64,000 bases of DNA from Desemzia sp. RIT 804. Its GTDB lineage: Bacteria > Bacillota > Bacilli > Lactobacillales > Carnobacteriaceae. The stretch's first letter is position 1; every line of letters starts with the position of its first letter. Where the stretch lies: positions 1 to 64,000 of the forward strand of contig NZ_JAFEMV010000008.1 of NCBI RefSeq assembly GCF_016892605.1. Direction: 5' to 3'. Position numbers and translations under genes: made by a program. The notes under the pieces were generated by a model. It did not search any database and was not told where the DNA came from. It saw nothing but the letters and a program-made list of their open reading frames with translations. Below, piece after piece: positions 36,288-45,215 of the stretch.

Positions 36288-37109
36288 TTACCCTTTTAAC
36301 CCACTCTTAGATATCCCCGCAATGATTTGTTTTTGAAGAAAAATGTATATGATCACCATTGGGATAATGACAATAGTCGAAGCAGCCATCAACAATTCAA
36401 AGCGCGTTCCAGCTTCAGTTGTGAAAGCTTGCAGTCCAACTGGCAAAGTCCGAAGCTTAGTATCATTGGTCACGATAAGCGGCCACATGAATGAATTCCA
36501 ACTTCCAATAATTTTTAAGATCGCAATCGCTACAATAGAAGATTTTCCTAATGGCACCATGATTGACCACAAAAAGCGAAAGTCGCTTGAACCATCAACT
36601 TTTGCGGCATAATACAACTCATTGGGCACTCCCTGGAAAGTCTGCCGCAACGCAAATACCGAAAAGATACTCGCCAACCAAGGAACGATCAAGGCAGCAT
36701 AAGTATTGATCAAACTAAATCGAGACAATGTAACAAAATTTGGAATAATCAACAATTCTCCAGGGACCATCATAGTAGCGATTAGAATAGTAAAGAGAAT
36801 GTTCTTTCCATAAAACTCCATTTTCGCAAAAGCAAAAGCAGCTAAAATAGTAGTGATCAATTCTCCTGCTGTCGAAAGCACTGTCACCAACACACTATTT
36901 AAGAAATAACGTCCAAAAGGCGCTGCATTCCAAGCCTCAATGTAATTTTCGAACTTAGGATCTTCAGGGATCCATATAGGCGGCATCTGCATCGTTTCGC
37001 CGGCAGATTTGATTGATGTTGACAACATCCATACAAAAGGAATCAACATCGTAATAGCACCAAGTATTAGTAAAGCGTATAAAACTGTTTTTTGTACTTT
37101 TTCACTCAT
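36288..37109 (-). CDS. ugpE: Carbohydrate/organophosphate ABC permease (UgpE-like)
   Basis: A 273-residue permease with six hydrophobic segments. The MLIPFVWMLSTSIKSAGE opening is typical of MalG/UgpE-type subunits, and the EAA loop reads YYAAKVDGSSDFRFLWSIMVPLGK. It follows ugpA by 17 bp and precedes ugpB by 38 bp. Confidence 0.85.
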   Translation of the reverse strand: MSEKVQKTVLYALLILGAITMLIPFVWMLSTSIKSAGETMQMPPIWIPEDPKFENYIEAWNAAPFGRYFLNSVLVTVLSTAGELITTILAAFAFAKMEFYGKNILFTILIATMMVPGELLIIPNFVTLSRFSLINTYAALIVPWLASIFSVFALRQTFQGVPNELYYAAKVDGSSDFRFLWSIMVPLGKSSIVAIAILKIIGSWNSFMWPLIVTNDTKLRTLPVGLQAFTTEAGTRFELLMAASTIVIIPMVIIYIFLQKQIIAGISKSGLKG

Positions 37110-37126
37110 TTAGGCTAATTCCTTTC

Positions 37127-38017
37127 TTAGTAATGGACAAATTTGCGATTGTACGCTAACTGAAGCACTGTCACGAGCAAAATAATGACAAACAAGACTA
37201 CTCCAGCTGCTGCCGCTTCACCATAATTGTATTCGGTATAAAATTTTTCATATAAGTAATACACTACTGTCAATGCAGAATTACCTGGACCAGGTCTGCC
37301 TTGGAACATCGCGTAAACTTCATCGAACACTTTAAAATTATTGATGAATCCTGTAACAGTCACTAAAAATGTTGTCGGGCTCAATAATGGGATCGTAATG
37401 TTTAAAAATCGTTTCCAAGGATTCGCCCCATCGATCTTAGCTGCCGAATAATAACTTTCATCAATATTGTTCAACCCTACCAAAAAGAGAATGATGTTAA
37501 ATCCCAATCCTTTCCAGATAGACATAATGATCAATCCCAATAAAGCATACTTTGGATCAGTCAGCCAATTGACTGGATCGATTCCAAACCAACCTAAAAA
37601 ATAGTTCATCAATCCAAATCGTGTATGGTAGATCCAATTCCAAACCAATGAAATGGCTACAGTACTCGTCACAAAAGGCAAGAAATAAATCGTTCTAAAA
37701 AAACTGGACAATACTTTTATGTTATTCAGCATCAGTGCGATCAATAATGATAAAGCGATTGATACAGGAACTACTCCCAGTACAAAAATAAAAGTATTTT
37801 TCAACGCGATATGGAAGTTAGGATCCTGAAAAATATCTACGAAGTTCCCAATGCCATATTCATTGACGATATCTTGGAAAAAATTGTAGTCCGTGTAAAA
37901 GCTCATCGCCAAAGATTTAAAAATAGGATAAATATTAAATGTCAACATGACGATCAACATGGGCGCCAAGTACATATAAGCTTTTAGAGAACTTTTCCAG
38001 GTTGGTTTCTGGATCAT
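37127..38017 (-). CDS. ugpA: Carbohydrate/organophosphate ABC permease (UgpA-like)
   Basis: A 296-residue permease with six hydrophobic segments; YMYLAPMLIVMLTFNIYPIFKSLAMSF is the usual first helix of the MalF/UgpA class, and the EAA loop is YYSAAKIDGANPWKRFLNITIPLL. It overlaps the ATPase gene by four bases (ATGA). Confidence 0.85.
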   Translation of the reverse strand: MIQKPTWKSSLKAYMYLAPMLIVMLTFNIYPIFKSLAMSFYTDYNFFQDIVNEYGIGNFVDIFQDPNFHIALKNTFIFVLGVVPVSIALSLLIALMLNNIKVLSSFFRTIYFLPFVTSTVAISLVWNWIYHTRFGLMNYFLGWFGIDPVNWLTDPKYALLGLIIMSIWKGLGFNIILFLVGLNNIDESYYSAAKIDGANPWKRFLNITIPLLSPTTFLVTVTGFINNFKVFDEVYAMFQGRPGPGNSALTVVYYLYEKFYTEYNYGEAAAAGVVLFVIILLVTVLQLAYNRKFVHY

Positions 38018-39066
38018 TGAGCAACCTCCTCCATCAATAATGACTGACCAGCAGCATCAAAATAAAGAATATCTTTTGTATCAGCTGTCAGATGAAGAGT
38101 CTCACCTATTTGAAATTTACCTGCTATGTTGGTTGTCACAACAGCTAACCCATCTTGATTTAATTTGATAGAGGTGTCTTTTCCGATACGCTCGACATGA
38201 GTGACCTCTCCTGTGTAAAAGGCTTTGGCTGAATCCATTGTTTGTACAATATTTTCAGGGCGGATACCGACTTTCTTCACTTGATGTTGAATCGCTTCAG
38301 GGATATCCAACGCAGAAACTTCCACTCGAGGATCTTCTACATCAAACGTGTTGATAGCCGGATTTCCTAAAAATTCTGCTACAAATAAATTCCTTGGATG
38401 CTCGTAAAGTTTTTGTGGCTCACTGATTTGTTGAATGTGTCCTTCATTTAGTACCATCACATGATCGGAAATGCTCAAAGCTTCTTCTTGATCGTGTGTG
38501 ACAAAAATAGTAGTGACATTTGTTTCTTGCTGGATGCGGCGAATCTCTTCGCGCATTTCGATCCGCAAACGTGCATCTAAATTGGATAAAGGTTCATCCA
38601 TTAGTAAAATATCCGGCTCTTTTGCTAAAGCTCGAGCTATCGCGACACGTTGCTGCTGCCCGCCTGAAAGTTGCTTAGGCTTTTTATGTATATGGTCTTC
38701 GATCTGTACAAGTTTGGCTAATTCTAGTGCTCGTTCTTTCCGTTGCTTTTTAGGCATTTTCGCCATCTTCAACGGGAACATGATATTTTCTAAAACAGAC
38801 AAATGAGGATACAAGGCGTAATTCTGGAAAACCATGCCAACTTTTCTTTTTACCGCATCTTGTTTGGTAACCTCTTTCTCATTGAAAAATATTTTTCCTT
38901 TCGTAGGAAATGTTAATCCTGATATCAGCATCAGTGTGGTTGACTTTCCACAGCCGCTTGGTCCTAATATAGAAACCAATGAATGTTCGGGAATAACAAA
39001 ATTCAGATCATGCAATACTTCTTTGTCTCCATAATCCATGGCAATATCTTCAAAATGAACTTGCAC
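38014..39066 (-). CDS. ugpC: ABC transporter ATP-binding protein (UgpC/MsmK type)
   Basis: A 350-residue ATPase of the CUT1 sugar/organophosphate class. Walker A is LGPSGCGKSTT, Q-loop GMVFQNYALYPHLSV, signature [15 protein letters not shown], Walker B LLMDEPLSNLDA, H-switch VTHDQEEALS, and the C-terminal ~110 residues form the regulatory TOBE/OB region (VGIRPENI). A GTG at 39075 is in frame, but the GAGG site is better spaced for the GTG at 39066. It heads the operon ugpC-A-E-B-MBL-nucleotidase. Confidence 0.88.
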   Translation of the reverse strand: MQVHFEDIAMDYGDKEVLHDLNFVIPEHSLVSILGPSGCGKSTTLMLISGLTFPTKGKIFFNEKEVTKQDAVKRKVGMVFQNYALYPHLSVLENIMFPLKMAKMPKKQRKERALELAKLVQIEDHIHKKPKQLSGGQQQRVAIARALAKEPDILLMDEPLSNLDARLRIEMREEIRRIQQETNVTTIFVTHDQEEALSISDHVMVLNEGHIQQISEPQKLYEHPRNLFVAEFLGNPAINTFDVEDPRVEVSALDIPEAIQHQVKKVGIRPENIVQTMDSAKAFYTGEVTHVERIGKDTSIKLNQDGLAVVTTNIAGKFQIGETLHLTADTKDILYFDAAGQSLLMEEVAQ

Positions 39067-39346
39067 ACTTTTCACCTCTTATTTTTTCTTGGTTGCTTTC
39101 CTATCCAAAAACATTGTAACAAACCAAAACGAATTTGAACACATAAATTTTATGTAAAGTTCGTGATTTAACTAGTTCATTTATTTTATTTTTGTAAATA
39201 CATTGCACTAACATAGGATTTGCTATATATTGTAGTACTGGAGATTTTACCTAAAAATGAACTATTATTGAATTTAATATAAAATAGTTCGTTTTAAAAA
39301 ACGATCTGCAGTTATTAAATCTAAGCAACTACTCCCTTTTTTACAA
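39067..39346. other. Intergenic region upstream of the ugp operon
   Basis: On minus a TACAAT box lies about 50 bp before ugpC, without a good -35. GAACTAT and ATAGTTC (near 39258-39294) form a dyad. I see no clear PhoP box or cre site. Confidence 0.35.
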
Positions 39347-39382
39347 CAAAAAAAGGCTATCTCTTTTTGAGACAGCCCTTTT
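39347..39382 (-). terminator. Terminator of the Ser/Glu-rich lipoprotein gene
   Basis: GGCTGTCTC-aaaaa-GAGATAGCC followed by seven T on minus. Confidence 0.88.
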
Positions 39383-39401
39383 CTTATCGTGCATATTCAT
39401 T

Positions 39402-40220
39402 TTATTGAGGATCAACAATTTCATATTCGCCCGTCACTGGATTCATTTTTTTAACTTCTTCTGTAGACAGACTATATTCAAACATACCAACCATATTGGA
39501 TATCTCTACCCCATCTACTTCATGAGAGTTACGAATCTCTACTTGATAAGTATCTTCATTTAATTTTGAAGTGAAAAATTGATTATTTTCTGGAGAAATT
39601 CCAGTTAATGCAATGACTTGTTCTAAAACAAAAATTTCTTCTTCTTCAGGAGTCAATACCGTTTCAGTACTTCCAGATTCCTCTGATTCAGTACTCTCAG
39701 TACTCTCGCTACTGCTTTGAGATTGGTTGTCTTCTGATTGATTCATTTCTTGTTCTTTGTTTGCTAACCAAGTTTCGATTTCTTCATCAGAAGCTTCTAG
39801 GATATCGTTCCCTGTGGCATCCGCGTACTCTTGGCTAATCAAAACGGAATTTCGTTCAGCTTTATAAGCAGAATTTTCAACTAATTCATAAGTAGGTTCT
39901 TCTTTGATTGATTCTACTTGAGCGCTGCTGATTTCAGCTCTTAGTTCTTGAGCTTTTGCTTCTAAATCAGCATACTCAGAAAGGTCATTTTGTAACAACA
40001 AATCGATAGTTCCACCAGCTTCACTATATTTTCCAGATTCAAATAAAATTAAACTATCATCGTACATATTTTGATAAATCTCTTCAGTTTGAGTGACTTC
40101 AGCACTCGATTGGCTGTCTGCAGAGCTTGCGTTACTTGCATTACCTCCACCGTTTCCGCATGCTCCAATAACAATTGTGCTTAGAAGAAGAACTGCCGTT
40201 GCGATTTTTTTGTTTCTCAT
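39402..40220 (-). CDS. Lipoprotein of unknown function with Ser/Glu-rich linker
   Basis: A 272-residue secreted lipoprotein (lipobox IGAC, Cys21). Residues 25-45 are Ser/Ala-rich, 45-100 look helical (TPR-like SLILFESGKYSEAGGTIDLLLQ), and 165-190 is a low-complexity Ser/Glu/Thr linker. The C-terminal ~85 residues form a compact alpha/beta segment. It is not a family I recognise. It has its own promoter on minus (TTGTGT, 18 bp, TAAAAT; 40245-40274) and terminator. AAGGAGG precedes the ATG. Confidence 0.75.
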   Translation of the reverse strand: MRNKKIATAVLLLSTIVIGACGNGGGNASNASSADSQSSAEVTQTEEIYQNMYDDSLILFESGKYSEAGGTIDLLLQNDLSEYADLEAKAQELRAEISSAQVESIKEEPTYELVENSAYKAERNSVLISQEYADATGNDILEASDEEIETWLANKEQEMNQSEDNQSQSSSESTESTESEESGSTETVLTPEEEEIFVLEQVIALTGISPENNQFFTSKLNEDTYQVEIRNSHEVDGVEISNMVGMFEYSLSTEEVKKMNPVTGEYEIVDPQ

Positions 40221-40399
40221 GATGTAGCCTCCTTATTTCTTTTTATTTTAAAGCCAACACACTCTTAAACACAATCCATTAGCTTAGAACTCCAAAATTT
40301 ATTTTTTCTAGAAACAAATATGGAATCCCTTAATTCAATTATATAATAATAAAACTAAATTACTATTAAAATTTGTTATTCTCTTAGTTAAACATTATC

Positions 40400-40429
40400 T
40401 TGTCAATATAATCTATCTAATACTATAAT
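40400..40429 (+). promoter_or_regulatory. Promoter of mscL
   Basis: TTGTCA (40400-40405), 18 bp and TATAAT (40424-40429). An in-frame ATG at 40428 overlaps this -10 and so cannot be the start. Confidence 0.75.
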
Positions 40430-40454
40430 GAATAACGTAAGGAGGTGGAATAAA

Positions 40455-40862
40455 ATGAAAAATTTCGTACAAGAGTTTAAAGAATTTGCCTTCAGGGGAA
40501 ATGTTCTAGATTTAGCGATTGGGGTCGTTATTGGTTCAGCATTCACAGCCATCGTTACTTCCCTTGTTGACAATATAATCAGCCCTATAGTAGGTGCTCT
40601 TACTGGAGGATCTGATTTATCGAATCTTTCTTTCACGATCGTTGGGGTAGAACTCACTTATGGCGCTTTTATCAGTTCAGTGATCGATTTTTTGATTGTC
40701 GCACTTGTTATCTTTTTATTTGTAAAAATCATCAATAATGCTCAAGGTAAATTTATGAAGCAAGTTGAAGAAGAAGAAATCGAGGTTGAAGAGCCCCCTG
40801 TTGAGCAATACTTAAAAGAAATCCGTGATTTGCTTGCTAAAGATAACGATTCTTCTATTTAA
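40455..40862 (+). CDS. mscL: Large-conductance mechanosensitive channel
   Basis: MscL opens under membrane tension to release solutes during hypo-osmotic shock. The 135-residue protein is family length: N-terminal amphipathic KNFVQEFKEFAFRGNVLDLAIGVVIGSAF, first helix with the constriction glycines, a periplasmic loop, a second helix (FISSVIDFLIVALVIFLFVK), and a cytoplasmic acidic bundle ending in EYLKEIRDLL-like sequence. AAGGAGGTG precedes the ATG at 40455. It is monocistronic. Confidence 0.95.
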   Translation: MKNFVQEFKEFAFRGNVLDLAIGVVIGSAFTAIVTSLVDNIISPIVGALTGGSDLSNLSFTIVGVELTYGAFISSVIDFLIVALVIFLFVKIINNAQGKFMKQVEEEEIEVEEPPVEQYLKEIRDLLAKDNDSSI

Positions 40863-40910
40863 TCAAAGTAAAACATACTAAGATTAGTCTTTATCTCTGT
40901 CTCATACTAA

Positions 40911-41048
40911 GTGAGTGCTTTTAAACGCATTCCAAAAGCCTGACCACACGCCTATAAGCCAGTCTCCCCTCATGAGAAAAAGCATCTCATAAGGGAAGAC
41001 TGGCTTATATTCAATGGTCAAAACGTCTTTTGTCTCGCACTTTTTTTT
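40911..41048 (-). repeat. 125-bp hairpin repeat, copy E
   Basis: Lies 6 bp past the adhE stop, in the adhE direction. Arms: ATAAGCCAGTCT with AGACTGGCTTAT, CCCT-ATGAGA with TCTCAT-AGGG, and TGACCA with TGGTCA. Outer ends keep the family TTTTAAACG and AACG-TTTT. Read on plus, the stem ends in eight T and probably also terminates mscL. Confidence 0.75.
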
Positions 41049-41053
41049 ACTGC

Positions 41054-43651
41054 TTAACCTTTATAAGTGGCGTATAAAATATCTTTTAATTCTGTGATCA
41101 AAGGTTCTTTAGGGTTTGCTGTTGTACATTGATCTTCAAAAGCCAACTCTGCTAATCGGTCTGCAGCTTGATCCAGCTGGTCTTTCGTTACGCCTTGTTC
41201 TTTCATACTCATTTGAATATTCAACTTTTTACCTAATTCATAAATCTTTTGAATGAGAGCTTCTACTAATTCTGCCGTTGACTCTCCTTTTAATCCTAGA
41301 TAACGAGCGATTTCCGCATAATCTTCATCTGCACGGAAATACTCATATTTCGGAAACAGTTGATGTTTCGAAGGAGCTTTGGCATTGTAACGAATCACAT
41401 GAGGCATCAAGATCGCGTTCGCTCTACCATGAGGAATCTCAAATTCAGCTCCGATTTTATGTGCTAGTGAATGATTGATTCCTAAAAATGCATTGGCAAA
41501 AGCCATTCCTGCTAAGGTTGAGGCATTGTGCATTTTTTCTCGCGCTTCTTCAGTTGCAAATGCATAAGACTCTTCCAAATATTCGAATACTAATTTGATC
41601 GCTTGTAAGCTAAGTCCTTTTGTATAGTCACTTGCCATTACTGAAACATAAGATTCAATTGCATGTGTCAGCACGTCCATCCCGGTATCTGCCGTAATGG
41701 ATTTAGGGACCGTCATCACAAATTGAGAATCGATGATCGCTACATCTGGTGTCAATGCATAATCAGCTAATGGGTATTTCACATTGATGGCATTATCTGT
41801 AATAACTGTAAACGGTGTTACTTCTGACCCAGTTCCTGATGTTGTAGGGATAGCTACAAACTGTGTTTTTTTCAAATCAGGAATCTTGTACGTTCTCTTA
41901 CGGATATCTAGGAATTTTTGTTTTGCACCATCAAAATCAGATTCTGGTTGTTCATAGAATAACCACATTCCTTTAGCGGCATCCATTGCAGAACCGCCGC
42001 CCAATGCAATGATCGTATCAGGTTGGAATTCTCGCATAGCTGCTGCTCCACGATTTACAGTTTCAATAGAAGGATTTGGTTCAACATCTGAAAAAACACG
42101 TATAGATACTGGATTTGGACGCTTATTCAATTCATTTTCCACAATATCTGCATATCCGAATTGCACCATTCCAGGGTCACAAACCACAAAAACCCGTTCC
42201 ACATTCGGCATTTTTTGAAGGTATTGAACAGAATTTTTTTCAAAAAAGATTTTTGGTGGTAATTTGAACCATTGCATATTATTTCTTCTCTTCGCTACTG
42301 TTTTGACATTGATCAAATTCACCGCTGAAACGTTGGTAGAAACAGAATTTCGTCCATAACTACCACATCCTAGTGTTAAGGAAGGCAGCATGTTATTGTA
42401 AATATCCCCGATTCCTCCTTGAGCAGTTGGTGAATTAACGATCACACGCCCAGCTTTCATTTGTTCTCCAAATTTAGCTGCTATATCCATGCGATTGGTA
42501 TGGATAGCGGCAGAATGTCCAAGACCACCCAGTTCCAACATTTGTTGGCTCAATTCAAAACCATGTTCTGTATTTTTTGCTTTCAGCATCGCTAGAACAG
42601 GAGACAACTTTTCTCTTGATAACGGATACTCACTGCCTACCCCATCTAATTCCGCAATCAATATTTTTGTTCCTTTAGGAGCTTTCAAACCAGCAAGTTT
42701 CGCGATCGTATCTGCTGACTGCCCAACAACAGCTGGATTTACAGCTGTTTTCTCTTTGTTCATAACGGCTTTCTCCAGTAAAGACAACTCTTTCTTAGGC
42801 ACAACATAGACCTGCATCCGTTCAAATTCTGTTTTTACTTCATCATAGATCTCTTGATCCACAATAACCGCTTGTTCTGAAGCACAAATCATTCCATTAT
42901 CAAATGTTTTAGAAAGAATGATGTCATTTACAGCACGCTTAACTTTAGCTGTTTTTTCAATGTAGCTTGGTACATTACCAGGTCCAACCCCTAAAGCAGG
43001 TTTACCTGTAGAATAAGCTGCTTTTACCATTCCGGATCCACCAGTAGCCAATACAATCGCAATATCTGGATGATTCATCAAGCTATTGGTCGCCTCTAGA
43101 GAAGGCGTTTCGATCCATTGAATGATATTTTTTGGAGCCCCAGCTTTGATAGCCGCTTCATACAATATTCTAGCGGCTTCTGCAGAACATTGTTGAGCGC
43201 TCGGATGGAACGCAAAAATAATCGGGTTTCTGGTTTTGACAGCAATTATCGCTTTAAACATGGTAGTAGATGTAGGATTCGTTACTGGTGTTACTCCACA
43301 AACTACCCCGACTGGACTTGCAATCGTCATCAATCCGGCTTGTTCGTCATCATGAATGATCCCTACTGTTTTATCATTTTTGATATCGTGCCAAATAGAT
43401 TCGGTAGCAAACATGTTTTTCACACATTTGTCTTCATAAACACCACGTCTAGTTTCTTCCACTGCTAATTTAGCTAGACGCATATGATCGTTAAGACCAG
43501 CTAAAGACATTTGATGGACAATATAGTCAATTTGCTCTTGATTAAAATCTTCCAACTCAGCTAATGCTTTTTTGGCTTTAGTCGTGTACCCTTGGATGAC
43601 TTCCTCAACAGGTGTTTCTTTTGGTTTGATTTCTCTAATAACTTCTTGCAT
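41054..43651 (-). CDS. adhE: Bifunctional acetaldehyde-CoA/alcohol dehydrogenase
   Basis: AdhE converts acetyl-CoA to ethanol in two NADH-using steps during fermentation and forms spirosomes. The 865-residue protein joins an aldehyde dehydrogenase (1 to about 440; catalytic Cys256 in DNGMICASEQ, NAD loop VLATGGSGMV) to an iron-dependent alcohol dehydrogenase (about 460-865; GGGSAMDAAKGMW, metal ligands in MDVLTHAIESYVS and GINHSLAHKIGAEF plus IPHGRANA). A Rex operator upstream predicts induction when NADH is high. Confidence 0.95.
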   Translation of the reverse strand: MQEVIREIKPKETPVEEVIQGYTTKAKKALAELEDFNQEQIDYIVHQMSLAGLNDHMRLAKLAVEETRRGVYEDKCVKNMFATESIWHDIKNDKTVGIIHDDEQAGLMTIASPVGVVCGVTPVTNPTSTTMFKAIIAVKTRNPIIFAFHPSAQQCSAEAARILYEAAIKAGAPKNIIQWIETPSLEATNSLMNHPDIAIVLATGGSGMVKAAYSTGKPALGVGPGNVPSYIEKTAKVKRAVNDIILSKTFDNGMICASEQAVIVDQEIYDEVKTEFERMQVYVVPKKELSLLEKAVMNKEKTAVNPAVVGQSADTIAKLAGLKAPKGTKILIAELDGVGSEYPLSREKLSPVLAMLKAKNTEHGFELSQQMLELGGLGHSAAIHTNRMDIAAKFGEQMKAGRVIVNSPTAQGGIGDIYNNMLPSLTLGCGSYGRNSVSTNVSAVNLINVKTVAKRRNNMQWFKLPPKIFFEKNSVQYLQKMPNVERVFVVCDPGMVQFGYADIVENELNKRPNPVSIRVFSDVEPNPSIETVNRGAAAMREFQPDTIIALGGGSAMDAAKGMWLFYEQPESDFDGAKQKFLDIRKRTYKIPDLKKTQFVAIPTTSGTGSEVTPFTVITDNAINVKYPLADYALTPDVAIIDSQFVMTVPKSITADTGMDVLTHAIESYVSVMASDYTKGLSLQAIKLVFEYLEESYAFATEEAREKMHNASTLAGMAFANAFLGINHSLAHKIGAEFEIPHGRANAILMPHVIRYNAKAPSKHQLFPKYEYFRADEDYAEIARYLGLKGESTAELVEALIQKIYELGKKLNIQMSMKEQGVTKDQLDQAADRLAELAFEDQCTTANPKEPLITELKDILYATYKG

Positions 43652-43690
43652 TTACAATTCCCCCAAACTTTGTTATCTATTTCACATATG

Positions 43691-43719
43691 ATAATAACCC
43701 ATCTATTTGGAAAAGTAAA
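43691..43719 (-). promoter_or_regulatory. Promoter of adhE
   Basis: On minus, TTTACT (43714-43719), 17 bp and TATTAT (43691-43696), about 40 bp before the start codon. Confidence 0.6.
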
Positions 43720-43726
43720 CCTTTTT

Positions 43727-43744
43727 TTGTGATATATTTCACTT
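43727..43744. promoter_or_regulatory. Rex operator upstream of adhE
   Basis: TTGTGATATATTTCACTT matches the Rex consensus TTGTGA-N6-TCACAA with one mismatch. It abuts the -35 of adhE, the expected place for a redox-sensing repressor. Confidence 0.8.
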
Positions 43745-43810
43745 TATTTTACTGTCTTTTTAAATTGACTAACCAGTATATAACAGTGTTTAGTATTTAT
43801 TGACACAGAT

Positions 43811-43834
43811 ATCATGTTCATAAATTAACATGAT
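43811..43834. promoter_or_regulatory. Perfect dyad between adhE and rsmI
   Basis: ATCATGTT-cataaatt-AACATGAT is an 8-bp perfect inverted repeat, followed on plus by GTTTTTC. It is about 160 bp upstream of adhE. It could be an operator or a weak terminator; I cannot decide. Confidence 0.3.
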
Positions 43835-43918
43835 GTTTTTCTCAATTATTGCTTTTGCATCCTTATTTTCTTTGAACACTTAAGCTATCTTGATTAGTAA
43901 AGAAATTGTATCTCAATC

Positions 43919-43973
43919 AAAAAAAAAGACTGTAAATCTGTATAAAATATTACAGATTTACAATCTTTTTTAA
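43919..43973. terminator. Terminator of rsmI (bidirectional)
   Basis: AAGACTGTAAATCTGTA with its complement around a 7-nt loop and T runs on both strands. Confidence 0.88.
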
Positions 43974-43981
43974 AGATAAAT

Positions 43982-44863
43982 TTAATCCAATTCATGATAC
44001 TCTGAATAGACTTCTTGTTTTTTCATATTGCGAATTTTAGCTACTTCTTTAATAGCTTCTTTACTGCGTAATTGCTGTTCTTCCATAAAATGCTCAACGT
44101 GTTCTCTGACTGTTAGTTCCTGCCAGCTCATATCCTCTTCCGGGAACAATGATCCTTCACTATTTCCTTCGACGATTACGCAAAATTCTCCACGAATCTC
44201 GGTATTTTGAGCCCATTCCTGCACTTCTTCTACAGTCCCTCGAATAAATTCTTCATATCGTTTTGTCAACTCACGGCACAACACGATTTTTCTCGACTCA
44301 CCTAATACCGTTCCCATATTTTTTAAGACTTCCTTTAAGCGATGTGGAGATTCATACAAAATGAATGTTTCCGGCCGTAAGTTCAACTCTTCTAACGCTT
44401 CTACTTGATCTTTCTTTTTTCGCGGTAAAAAGCCATAAAAATAAAATGGTTGAGGACTTAAACCTGAAGCAATCAGCGCTGTCAAAGCTGCATTTGCTCC
44501 TGGAAGCGGAACTACTGAAATACCTGCCTCAATACAAGCTACAACTAAATCATGGCCTGGATCGCTAATAGAAGGCATTCCTGCATCACTTACTTGTGCG
44601 ATATCCTTCCCTCCTTCCAACCGTTCAATCAATTGTCCGATCCGTTCATGGGAATTGTGTTCATGAAAACTGATTTGGCTCGTATGGACGTCAAAATGGT
44701 TCAATAATTTTTGGGTATTCCGTGTATCTTCTGAAGCAATCAAATCAACTTCTTTTAAGGTACGGATCGCACGAAATGTCATATCTTCTAAATTTCCTAT
44801 TGGAGTAGGAACGAGATATAAGGTCCCCGTAGATTGTATCTCAAAGCTCTTTTGCTGAAACAT
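43982..44863 (-). CDS. rsmI: 16S rRNA (cytidine1402-2'-O)-methyltransferase
   Basis: RsmI methylates the ribose of C1402 in the decoding centre. The 293-residue protein has the tetrapyrrole methylase fold: LYLVPTPIGNLEDMT, ASEDTRNTQKLL, QVSDAGMPSISDPGHDLV and PLPGANAALTALIASGL. It overlaps the GIY-YIG gene by 23 bp and ends the replication/repair block, as in B. subtilis (yabC). Confidence 0.95.
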   Translation of the reverse strand: MFQQKSFEIQSTGTLYLVPTPIGNLEDMTFRAIRTLKEVDLIASEDTRNTQKLLNHFDVHTSQISFHEHNSHERIGQLIERLEGGKDIAQVSDAGMPSISDPGHDLVVACIEAGISVVPLPGANAALTALIASGLSPQPFYFYGFLPRKKKDQVEALEELNLRPETFILYESPHRLKEVLKNMGTVLGESRKIVLCRELTKRYEEFIRGTVEEVQEWAQNTEIRGEFCVIVEGNSEGSLFPEEDMSWQELTVREHVEHFMEEQQLRSKEAIKEVAKIRNMKKQEVYSEYHELD

Positions 44864-45215
44864 ATACTGTTTCCTCCTTAGTCTCTAACATTTCCATATT
44901 TACCACACATGTTGAATCTGTGGAAAGAGGAAATTTGACTCCTTGTTGCATAAGGTACTGTATTTTCCGTTTTCGTGTTCGCTGTTTAAAGGCATATTCT
45001 GCTTTTGTTGCCTCACTTCTTGTTGCAAATGCTTCTGCATAAATCATGCGCAACGGACGCCTTTTAGCAGGTTTAGTATATTTGGCTCCTGTACCGGAAT
45101 TGTGCTCTTCTTCGCGCCGCTTCAATTCTGTAGTATATCCGCCGTAAAACGTTCCATCATTGCAATACAAGACATAGAAATAACTAATCGTTTTCTTTTC
45201 CAAATAACATAGCAC
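44841..45215 (-). CDS. yazA: GIY-YIG nuclease domain protein (YazA-like)
   Basis: A small UvrC/URI-type nuclease domain: YFYVLYCNDGTFYGGYTTELKRREEEHNSG holds the GIY-YIG equivalents with the conserved Arg, and AEYAFKQRTRKRK the later glutamate region. The cellular role is unknown. Its start (GTG at 45215; TTG at 45203 also possible) lies inside trmN6 and its end inside rsmI, so the three are coupled. The C-terminal extension is longer than in B. subtilis YazA. Confidence 0.85.
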   Translation of the reverse strand: MLCYLEKKTISYFYVLYCNDGTFYGGYTTELKRREEEHNSGTGAKYTKPAKRRPLRMIYAEAFATRSEATKAEYAFKQRTRKRKIQYLMQQGVKFPLSTDSTCVVNMEMLETKEETVYVSAKEL

